Source: Heliocidaris erythrogramma
Taxonomy: Eukaryota; Echinodermata; Echinoidea; Camarodonta; Echinometridae
Assembly (NCBI GenBank): GCA_025617745.1
Contig: CM046873.1
Span: 30,969,101 to 31,033,100 of the forward strand
Length of the DNA stretch: 64,000 nt
Direction of reading: 5' to 3'
In this document: positions 55,877 to 64,000 of the stretch, in pieces
How the letters are laid out: each line of letters opens with the position of its first letter
How positions within the stretch are numbered: position 1 is the stretch's first letter
Made by a program: the position numbers and the translations under genes
Notes under the pieces: generated by a model
Database searches by the model: none
What the model saw: only the letters and a program-made list of their open reading frames with translations
Told to the model about the DNA's origin: nothing

Positions 55877-56719
55877 CTGAGTACCATTTATACCTTGGGT
55901 GGAATGGAAGCAAATGTGTCTGGTTGTCTACGTATAGTCAGAGCTAAGATCATTGAAGATTATTGTAAATCCTGTGAAAACGACAATCTTAGCAGCATAC
56001 CAAAGGATTCATACAGTGTTTATTTCTCTTATTTGACATAGAAAATACGTCAATAACATATCACCCGTTTTGTTATTGCCCAAGGCGAGGGAACGATATT
56101 TTGTTATCACGGTAACGCATGAGGATTTATAGCTCTTAGATCCCAATCGAAACCGCTTCAATGTCAATTTTGATCTATCCTTCGAGAATTGGGTAACTCT
56201 AATACCTGTGTTTAACGATGACTTCTTTCATTCAGTGTTGACAGCTTGCGAGCAAGTTCAATCAACTTGGATTCAAGCTGTCAAGCTTGACCTAGCGATT
56301 TTGAATTGAGATAGGATTTCCTTGCTGAATATAGTTCTTGTAAGATTTAATAACTGCTTGTCATCGTTGAGATTACTGTTGAAGTTCGAATCATCGATCT
56401 GCAATGCTGATTATTACAAATCACCACAAATTTGCTGGGAAGAATCATGAATTGTTCCTAAAATGAACTGTTTTTTCTTATGAGTATAAGGAGTGGCAAT
56501 TGAGCTTATTTCTGCCAGGCATTGTGCTTTGTTATCGTTTGATTGCCGTCGTATGTGAGGGAGGTAATCAAGCTTTTTTGTTGAGCATTCCTCCATGCAT
56601 TTTTCCTCCAGAAATTAGCCCAATATTAGTCTTATTCGATCCAATCCAAAATGTATTTGATATAGTACCTTTTCCCTGCGGGTACAAAACGCTGCACACT
56701 ATGTTTGGGCCATTTAAAA
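55877..56719. other. No recognised gene; echo of sequence left of the hAT element
   Basis: GGAATGGAAGCAAATGTGTC with TGTAAATCCTGTGAAAACG (55900-55985) resembles GGAATGGAAGAAAATGTGTG with TAGATCCTGTAAATACCG (55098-55160) on the other side of the transposon. The host therefore seems to carry a diverged tandem duplication whose junction the element entered. No other feature. Confidence 0.45.
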
Positions 56720-56950
56720 GGGGTAACCTTGCTAGTCATGACCGCTAGTCATAAGGACCGCGGTTTTGTATGAAAAGCGGTCCTTCTAATAGCGAGCAAA
56801 CCATAGACAAATTACCTCGCTATTCATAAGGACCTCCGTTCATAAGGACCACTAATCATAACTATTTATAAGGACCGCTATTCATAACGCGTGTTAAATG
56901 AATAGCGGTTTTCTATGAATAGCGGTCCTTATGAATAGCGAGCGGACCCG
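56720..56950 (-). mobile_element. Word-array element C2 with 8-bp target duplication
   Basis: Reverse-oriented relative of 21007-21323. It opens GGGGTAACCTTGCTAGTCAT and closes AGCGAGCGGACCC. ATTTAAAA (56712-56719) and ATTTAAAC (56951-56958) flank it, matching at seven of eight positions. It keeps the word AAGGACCGCTATTCAT in both orientations, the ACGCG phrase and the CCATAGACAAA phrase. At 231 bp it is shorter than C1 because it has fewer word copies at one end. It is non-coding. Confidence 0.86.
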
Positions 56951-57018
56951 ATTTAAACAATAAATATTACTTCACAAAGACCAGTTGACATGGTTGAGCC
57001 AAAACAATCCATTGTTCT

Positions 57019-57300
57019 CTAGCAACATAAATGTGACTTCAGAAGCTTCTTGAAGTGGTCAACTGATGATAAAGCCGTCTTCACGATAGTAGGTAGCTGG
57101 TTCCACAACTTTGCAGCAATCGATGGGAAAGACATTTCTCCTTCAAAGGAAAGGGGCGTACATTGTTTACATTTACCATGTAAACTCTTCGAGAATTATG
57201 AATACGAAACATGCCCAGTTTCATTAATTGCGTCTGACCCGCGCTCGGAATGATGTCATAATGCGAAATTGTCCTATATTTCTGATTGATACCCAATAGA
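57019..57300 (-). mobile_element. LINE reverse-transcriptase C-terminal remnant
   Basis: Minus-strand translation gives SFPSIAAKLWNQLPTIV and then SVDHFKKLLKSHL before a stop (complement at 57019-57021). That is the same tail motif (A-x-LWNxLP ... FK-x-LLK-x-HL) as in the LINE at 18857-19383. Upstream the frame is broken by stops near 57200. Only a short, old fragment remains. It lies about 70 bases from element C2. Confidence 0.75.
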
Positions 57301-59859
57301 TCATATCGACCAATTCGTATTACATAATGGACCAGAAGGCCACGTTTCTATTAGCTCTGTCAAATTCCTTTCATCTATTTTGTTGGAACACCTTTATCAA
57401 CCCACAGGCGAGAATGATATCTCACTGAAACTCGAACATGTCCGTCGGTGCAATAATATTATAGTCTTCTTTAATCATGTTAATAGACCGTGGAACTTCA
57501 ATATACGAGGATTCATCTGACAGTTTATAGTTATAGATTATGATTTGTTATGATTCGTAGGGAATGAAAAATATATTAACAAATTAATGTAGCGTGTTGT
57601 GCAGACCGCACTGAAGGAACTGATCCAGTTTTCATTTTCTCAGAAAATCTTTACCACAAAATGTAGAAAATGATATTTGCAATGCATCAAATGTGGATTA
57701 GGTTCAGAATGTTAGAAGAAATGCAAGCTATCAAAGTCTATGGAGGTTTACATCAATGATTCCTTTTAGTCGAGGAATAACAAAAATCACACAATCCTAA
57801 ATGCCTCCAGTTTTTAAAGTTTCATAATGGTACTTTTTCTAATAGTTCATTTACCCTAAAATGGGATAATTAGCCCTAGTACATTAGTATCAGTTTTAAA
57901 CTAAAATATTCAACAATATCTTCGCATTACAGGCCCGTCAGATGCACCTGATTTCAAGTATTTGTTTCAAAGTTGTCTTTACCAAGGATATTATTATGCA
58001 TTATCATACTGCATTTCCTCATTTCTTTGGCACTCGCTGTTTCTACAAGTGTCCTTTAAAGCAATGAAGTCAGGCACCGTCAACCAATCGATCAATGACT
58101 AGACTCGTTTCCCAGGAGTTCGACTAGGTAATGAAGGTGTAACGATTACGGTGCTATTCTCGGTTGTATTTCTTGGGGCCTTGTCGGCCTAAGAGAAGTT
58201 CATGTCATCGGTTGTGGTGAAGTTTTATCCGTCATCTGCAGTCCTCGGGGATCCGGTGCTTCCTGTACATGGAGAAAAAAATGTTGGTGCGCATACAACA
58301 TGTACAAATGAAAATGTCGTATGGTATAAACAGAGGAAATGTTTAAATGTGCGTTAAACATTAAAGATCTATTTATAACCTCTCTGAAACTACAAGATTT
58401 GTACAGCAAATGTCTCTTTTTTGATGTGGAGCTAAAAACCGAGAGAGTACTATCGTTCACAAAGTTTGTTGGTAGACACTGTTTGAGATTCAGAGGGGTG
58501 TCTCTTGGGAGTTGGCGGACAAAATACGTCATTTTCACTGATGTAATTCTTTTACCAATGTTCATTGATCATGTAGCCTTCCGTGTCCATTGGCCAGTCA
58601 TGAAATTAAACTAAAATATTCGCATGGTAGTACGAGTATCACGTGATGTCGTGGATTTTATGTTAATCAGTGAACTTGACGCTCCTCTATATCATGAAAA
58701 CAAAACATACAAAACTATAAATCAAATGTAGAAATTCGGCACTCCCGCTGTCGTGTTACGTTCCCTGCAATATCCAGACAGAAACATGAAAAATGTATGT
58801 AGTGAAATAATTATTCCTCAAGAAGGCATGAAATATTGTTGAGTATACTGAGTGAAAAGTCTTAGTTATTGTACCATGATTATTCATGTTACTTTTCACA
58901 TTTTGCCAGACGAAGTCGATAAATTTTGGTTGCTTATTAATTGATTTTGAATGTATAATATCCAGCTGAATCAAGCGGCTACGAACACGACAAATATCTT
59001 GCAGTGATATTGATCTTGCGGCGTGGGCGAGACTTTAAGTGGAAGAAGAATCCGTGTGAAAAATCTAAGTTCAAATATAAAACTTTAAATATCAAATTTA
59101 TGGCTTCAATCGGTTTATGGTTTAATCGACGGTAAATATCTGCAAAGGTTCCCTCGGCTGGCGTTCCGAAAACAAGATATCATCAAAAACACATTTATGC
59201 GTTTTCGTCCATTTTCATATTTTTTGAAAATTTTGCCAAGCGTTCACTATTTTTTCCTTGGCCAAGTCTTATCAGTTCATCATTATAGTGCTATATTCTT
59301 GCATCTAACTCCGTCGATTATAAAATGCACATAGCTTCGTTTAACTCTTTATTTGCTATGGATCAAAACCCTAGACTTCCATCTTGTTTTGAAGTATAAA
59401 ATATCTATACATTTTACGTGAGCCAAAAGTCTACTGCGGCAGTCCAGTGTGTCGACCAAAGCGGCAAAGAGTTAACATGGTTAAGGAATGGATTGAATCC
59501 ACTTCCCTTTTATTTCTAGTGCTGAAACGTTTTTAAAAATTTCCTTTAAATTCACAGGGGAAATTGTGCAAAAAAGGAGACGCGTGCAAGGCACGTCCAA
59601 AGCCAAAAACTGTTACCATGGTTACTTGGAGCAACAAAACTTTAAGATGGACACATGTGAATTGTCTAGATGTTGTTGTTTGTTTAGTTTTACAGACTAG
59701 ATGGACTTCAGCGTGCAGTGGCCTTCATCCAGCCGTTCAATCATTCATTATTTTATTTTGTAATTCTGTAGAGAAATTACGTTTCATGGGAGGGAGATGA
59801 TGAGGAAGGAACGATGATCACCCCATTTCTTTTAACCAATTGTAGTAGTAAGACGTTTA
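57301..59859. other. No recognised gene in 2.5 kb
   Basis: AT-rich DNA. A 121-codon minus-strand frame (58200-58565) and a 91-codon plus-strand frame (58339-58614) overlap over most of their length, so at most one could be real. Neither has a motif I know. Confidence 0.4.
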
Positions 59860-59977
59860 GAGAAAGATAGGGAGAAAGAGAGAGGGACTAAGAGAGATAG
59901 AGGGAGAGAGAAATAGAGACAGAGAAAAGAGAGGGCGAGGAAGTGAGATAGAGATAGTGAGATAGAGGGGGGGGGGG
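59860..59977. repeat. GA-rich tract ending in poly-G
   Basis: GAGA and GATAGAG units run to about 59966 and end in a run of 11 G residues. Same dinucleotide-then-G order as elsewhere in the window. Confidence 0.85.
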
Positions 59978-60440
59978 TGTATAGAGATGATAGTGAATGA
60001 TGACGGTGGGGAGAGGGCTATATAGGGCAATCCAAATATTCTTTGGCAACATTTTGTTCTGGATTAAGGTTGCGTTTGGGTTTCAGGTTAGTTTTAGTGT
60101 TAAGATTAGGCCTAAGGTTCGATATATATTGTTGGATCCAGGACCGAAGTTAGGAATTCGACTAGTGTACACAACAATTTACCCCGTAACAACTGTCGCC
60201 GGAACATGTGTCTTACAGTCGGGGAGAGAGAATGGAGAATAATAAACATTACAAAGACTGGGAGGAGGTTAGGTAACCTTTAGCAATGGACTAGAGGAAA
60301 TCGATAGGGGAAATGACGCGAGGGCTACCCACTCACTGGGCTAAAACCAGCCTTTTCTCGCCCACATTTGAGTGGAATCTCAGGGTTGTAAACATTACCA
60401 AGAAGCCTCGAAATATTAACGAAATATATACGCGGTGAAC
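59978..60440. other. No recognised gene
   Basis: It includes a GGTT-rich stretch at about 60066-60120 (AAGGTTGCG, GGGTTTCAGGTTAG, AAGGTTCG) that is irregular and not a telomeric array. An 81-codon frame here has no motif. Confidence 0.45.
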
Positions 60441-60620
60441 GGCATAGAGGAAAAGAGAGAAGGGGATAAAGGAAGGGAGAGGAAGAGAAATTGAGATAAA
60501 TATGCCGTAAATAAATATCTTAGCACTTAAGGGAGAAGGGGGCAAAGGAAGTGAGAGGGAGAGAGAGGAGAGAAAGAAAGAGAGGGGAAAGATGAGGGAG
60601 AGAGGGAGAGAGATAGAACC
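60441..60620. repeat. GA-rich purine tract
   Basis: Purine-rich simple sequence of GAGAGG and GAAAG units, interrupted by about 40 bases of AT-rich DNA around 60500-60530. Confidence 0.8.
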
Positions 60621-61399
60621 CGGGGTCCAGGGACGCAGTGCGTACATACCGTGTAACGTAACATCTGTATCGAGACTAATAAAAATGACTAGATCGGTGG
60701 TGTGGGGTGGCTGTGCGTGATCATGTGTGTGTCTATGGTGGTATGTGAAGTGAATTCCTTTTTTTTATATATGGAAGAGAGCTCGCTTCCAAATCGGCTA
60801 CGTTCGACCTCAAAACTTCCTTCTTTATGGTAGAGCTATAGGCACGTGATTATCCTGCCTCCGATTAAGAAGAAAGGTGACCGTTTGGACATGGTTGATA
60901 AAAGCGGCATTGAAATAAAGTAAAAACACATTACAATCAACGGAATAACATATGTGTTATGACAAAACTGTATGATTACAAATGCTCTTAGTTATGACAA
61001 AATGTTTTCTTATTGCTTCTTTTTATATTTGTGAAAGAAGATTATTGGTATTCCGTCCTTGTACAAATTCTAGTAGTCATCTATATAATGTAGACTATTG
61101 TAGAAAACAAAGTTAACATTCGAAATGGAGCACTGACAAAAGGAGTTGGCAAGATTTTTTAATCTGATATATTCGTGCTTCCTACCTCATCACCTACAAC
61201 AGGTCTGCTTTTCTTTCAGCGTGGTGCAGTTCTATTTTTCAAGTGCATTGATGTTTTGTAAACAGAATAGACTTCCTTTTTTGTCAAAATATCGCCTATA
61301 ATGTTTCATTTGATTTGATTTATTCTTAGGTCCCAAGTCCTTGTGTTGCCATAAAGCCATTATGGTAATAGCCGGGAGGGCGCATTGTTATACATAATT

Positions 61400-61403
<4 letters not shown>
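60621..61403. other. No recognised gene
   Basis: AT-rich DNA with short frames only. Confidence 0.45.
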
Positions 61404-61433
<30 letters not shown>

Positions 61434-61469
61434 TGTGTGTGTGTGTGTGTGTGTGAATGTGTAGGTGTG
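61404..61469. repeat. (TA)n followed by (GT)n
   Basis: TA units at 61404-61430 and GT units at 61436-61455, then a decayed TGTGTAGGTGTG stretch reaching element D2. Confidence 0.92.
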
Positions 61470-61665
61470 CGTTTGTTTAGCATTATGTCCGAGGACATTT
61501 TCGGACAGAGAACAAAAAAAAAAACCATGAGAACAATGGTCCTCGGAAGCCGGACAATAGTCCTCCAACGTCGAACAATGAATTTATGCCTTATTCCGTC
61601 GACTGTCCGAGGACGAGGAACAATAGAGGAACAATACCTGTCCTCGGAAGTAAAGCCATGTAAAC
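61470..61665 (-). mobile_element. Word-array element D2, flanked by GT repeats on both sides
   Basis: Reverse-oriented near copy of 6987-7181. On the plus strand it starts CGTTTGTTTAGCATTATGTC and ends AAGTAAAGCCATGTAAAC. The words GTCCGAGGAC, TCCTCGGAAG and TCCTCCAACG recur in both orientations. GT repeats stand on both sides (to 61469 and from 61666), as CA repeats do around D1. It is non-coding. Confidence 0.78.
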
Positions 61666-62224
61666 GTGTGTGTGTGTATGTATATACATCATCATCATCA
61701 TCAGTTACATGGTAAAATCATTTACATGTACATACATGAATGGATCTTCGTAAGCTCTAAAGAGGTTTACGGAGACGTCCATTATAGAGCACTTCATTTC
61801 CAACTTAATACAATTTTTTGGCACGTTGATTGTCGTATTTTGTTTCATTTACCATGTTATCAAAGGGCAAAACTAGGCACATAATTTATGCCCAGTCTCC
61901 TTTTGTTTTGACGGAAATCTAGTGCTCGTAGTGCGTCCAATTTTCTCTTTTGTTACTAATTACTTATGAATCCATACCTCTGTCAAAACAAAAGGACAAG
62001 GACATGGATGAGATAAATTATTATGTGGTTGACGTGGTTAATGACAAGAAAACACTTTAGAATTGAGTTATTTCCGCAAAAACCATATAGGTATTGATAT
62101 AACGATGAATTTATGTATAAAAGGGCTTCTTCATTATGTAAAAAAATGTTGGTACGTCTAAGGTATTTGGTCATATTTTTTCCGATACGTTACCAAGTTT
62201 CATGGATTTAAGTACATAATAATC
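61666..62224. other. No recognised gene
   Basis: A short (CAT)n at about 61687-61702, then AT-rich DNA. Confidence 0.45.
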
Positions 62225-62396
62225 CTCTCTGTTTCTCTATCTCTTTCTCTTTTCCTTTCTCCGTCTTCTCTTTCTCTGCTTGCATACACTCCTCTTTTTT
62301 CTTTTCTTCCTCTTCTCTCTCTTCTCTCTACCTCTCTCTCCCCGCTAACCTTTGCTCTCTCTCTCTTCTTCTTCCTTTCTCTCTTCCTTTCCCCCT
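62225..62396. repeat. CT-rich pyrimidine tract
   Basis: CTCT, TTTC and CTTC units with few purines. Confidence 0.88.
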
Positions 62397-62571
62397 ACGT
62401 TTCGTAGCAAGACATATTTTTTTACGCCAGATTTAATATGTACTATATGAATTTAACTTGTTTAATCTTTTGTTAATTATTTATATATTCTTTATGTCTC
62501 ACCTTTGGGAATTGGGGTGCATGTTCTTTTTATTTCAATAAACCGAATGAATGAATGAATGAATGAATGAA
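62397..62571 (+). mobile_element. Probable CR1-like LINE 3' end with (GAAT)n tail
   Basis: AT-rich untranslated sequence ends TTTCAATAAACCGAATGAAT followed by further GAAT units to about 62571. An AATAAA signal running into a short tandem tail is a typical CR1-type ending. No reverse-transcriptase remnant is visible upstream, where the CT tract begins. Confidence 0.6.
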
Positions 62572-62773
62572 CTATAATTTCTCCTTGATAAAAACTGGCT
62601 TAATCTAGCTGCAGTAGTGCTATCATCAGCTATCTAACAATTCTCGGATGTGGTCGGTATAACATATGGGACAAAATACCTTGGAAAATGACCATGGACA
62701 GTAGATTAGATCAGCCATCATATTTATTTTGATGTGGCTGATAACAAACATAACACCTATTTATTACTGATTT

Positions 62774-62777
<4 letters not shown>
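62572..62777. other. No recognisable feature
   Basis: About 200 bases of AT-rich DNA between the LINE tail and the TA repeat. Confidence 0.5.
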
Positions 62778-62808
<31 letters not shown>

Positions 62809-62943
62809 GTTACATACCCCTAATGGGTACATTTCCTTTGTTCAACTGTCGACCTAATGTACCAACTGTCTACCTAATGTAGGGGTCGCTATTATGACGG
62901 AATAAACCACATTGTTAGGTGTCGACTTAATGTACCCGTTAGT

Positions 62944-63007
<64 letters not shown>
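62778..63007. repeat. TA-flanked inverted repeat with CTAATGTA words
   Basis: (TA)n at 62778-62804 and at about 62949-63000 enclose a unique block. CTAATGGGTACATT (62820-62833) and AATGTACCCGTTAG (62929-62942) are inverted copies at 13 of 14 positions. The phrase CGACCTAATGTAC/TACCTAATGTA/CGACTTAATGTAC recurs inside. CGGAATAAACCACATTGTTA (62898-62917) matches the core of the TA-flanked repeat at 36421-36662 at 18 of 20 positions. Confidence 0.75.
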
Positions 63008-63229
63008 AATATAAACAAAAAGTTCTGCTCGGAGATAAGTAAGAATATCAAAAAGAGAAGTAAATAAAACTCCGTGAGATCGAGATTTGAGATAACGAAT
63101 TTTCGCCCATAGGGCTTTGTCAAGTTATGACAAGACTTTTATTTTGCATGAAAACAAAATATCTGAAGAAGCGTCAAAATTAAGTGCGCATCCAAGTAAT
63201 GCGCCAAAGCGCAAAAATGGAAACACGTC
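63008..63229. other. No recognisable feature
   Basis: AT-rich DNA with nothing assignable. Confidence 0.5.
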
Positions 63230-63430
63230 ATAAAGGAAACAAAAGCAGACAAAAGAAGAGAGGGGTAAAGGGGAGAAAGGGGTGGAAAGAGAAAAGGGAG
63301 AGAAGAGAGGAAGGAGAAGGGAGAAAGAGACAGAGAGAAAGAGACAATAGAAAAGAAGGAAAAACAGAGAAAGGAAACAAGAAAAGAGAAAAAACAAGAA
63401 AGAGAGAAAAGGAGAGAAAAGAGAGAGAGA
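63230..63430. repeat. GA/GAAA purine tract
   Basis: Purine-rich DNA of GAGAGAAA and GGAGAA units. The long frames on both strands owe their length to it. Confidence 0.88.
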
Positions 63431-63610
63431 AAAAAAAAAAGGCTACCGGAAAAAGTTACGTAAGTGGAAAGGAGTGGAATGACACATTGAGTCCATGTGG
63501 CTGCAAACATCCAAGGCGATGAATTATCCGTTCCTCTCGGCGTCTCCGTTCAATGTGTCATTCCACTCCTTTCCACTTACGTAACTTTTTTCCGGTAGCC
63601 TTTTTTTTTT
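63431..63610. mobile_element. Foldback element with 59/60-bp inverted arms
   Basis: The left arm (63431-63489) starts with ten A residues and GGCTACCGGAAAAAGTTACG. The right arm (63551-63610) is its reverse complement, ending in ten T residues. The only difference is one extra base in an A run. The 61-base spacer (63490-63550) is unique. The arms are long and nearly identical, so the structure is recent or kept uniform by repair. Frames across it encode the same short peptide on both sides only because of the inversion. Confidence 0.93.
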
Positions 63611-64000
63611 CAAGAGACCACTCTGTAAAAAGTACACATAATAAATAATTGAATAATGTGTTTTTTCTCTCGGAAATATTAATTTATGAAATGTGAAAGT
63701 AGTGAATGCATTTGCCACCTTCTGTTTGGCCTGTTGATTTAATTTGACCTTCAGTATTATTCATAATTTTCAATACGTAAACTGATGAAAAGTTGCACTT
63801 ACTCCTGCCGATATAATGCTTGAATGATTGAACTAAATCTTTATTTAGTCACATTAATTCTAGAAATCCTCTTAAACATAACACATTTCTAGCTTGATTG
63901 ATCAATTGATATATTACTTTCACTGGACCTGTACACTTAGATTACTTGTGGTTCATGAAGTCCTTGAGTCTAGCCTAGACATAGGATGAATAAATTTGAG
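63611..64000. other. No recognisable feature
   Basis: AT-rich DNA to the window edge. Confidence 0.5.

Noticed and set aside
58200-58614. Overlapping 121-codon minus and 91-codon plus frames
   Set aside because: They overlap on opposite strands, share no known motif, and lack splice or promoter support.
60066-60120. Telomere-like GGTTAG text
   Set aside because: Units are irregular in length and sequence; no array of TTAGGG or a variant.

Overview
This window looks like gene-poor, repeat-rich DNA from an animal genome, most likely a marine invertebrate. A sea urchin or other echinoderm is my best guess, made from the mix of elements and not from any marker gene. The DNA is AT-rich. It is broken up by long (GA)n, (CT)n, (CA)n and (TA)n tracts, GAA/GGA purine tracts and homopolymer G runs of up to 32 bases. 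It carries tRNA-derived SINEs, 3' ends of L2/CR1-like LINEs, a THAP-domain DNA transposon with TTAA target sites, hAT-like elements with 8-bp target duplications, and many short inverted-repeat elements. I found no intact protein-coding gene that I recognise. Most open frames are short, overlap on both strands or run through low-complexity DNA. The only confident functional gene is a tRNA gene at 36788-36859 (minus strand), predicted Arg-UCU, with an oligo-T terminator directly after it. The window is therefore intergenic or inside a very large intron.

Layout. 1-6 kb: purine and pyrimidine tracts, a diverged tandem duplication, a 103-bp tandem repeat (4490-4861) and the first copy of a dispersed inverted-repeat family called A here. 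6.4-10 kb: CT/CA tracts, a word-array element flanked by CA repeats (D1), a SINE and another A copy. 10-16.6 kb: mostly simple repeats, plus a duplicated block with two perfect CRE octamers. 16.6-17.8 kb: a Kolobok-like DNA transposon relic with a broken THAP reading frame. 18-19.6 kb: a degenerate tandem repeat split by a LINE 3' end and carrying a perfect 20-bp-arm hairpin. 20-25.3 kb: A copies, word-array elements C1 and E, poly-G/poly-C DNA, a full-length SINE, and an A copy split by another small inverted-repeat element. 26.3 kb: one cysteine-containing frame worth a search. 27.6-34.3 kb: three A copies and a 0.63-kb segment present twice, the second copy between 59-bp direct repeats. 36.4-36.9 kb: a TA-repeat-flanked inverted repeat and the tRNA. 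40.3-43.4 kb: three copies of inverted-repeat family F. 54-57.2 kb: element G, a hAT-like element with an 8-bp duplication, word-array element C2 and a LINE RT tail. 60-64 kb: GA/CT tracts, D2, a LINE 3' tail, a second TA-flanked inverted repeat and a 59/60-bp-arm foldback.

The parts do not form a pathway. The interest is in the mobile-element biology. At least three unrelated elements (C, D, E) are built as arrays of one short word repeated in both orientations, and two of them (C and D) are present twice in the window. Several elements show target duplications that can be read directly, so their ends can be fixed to the base.
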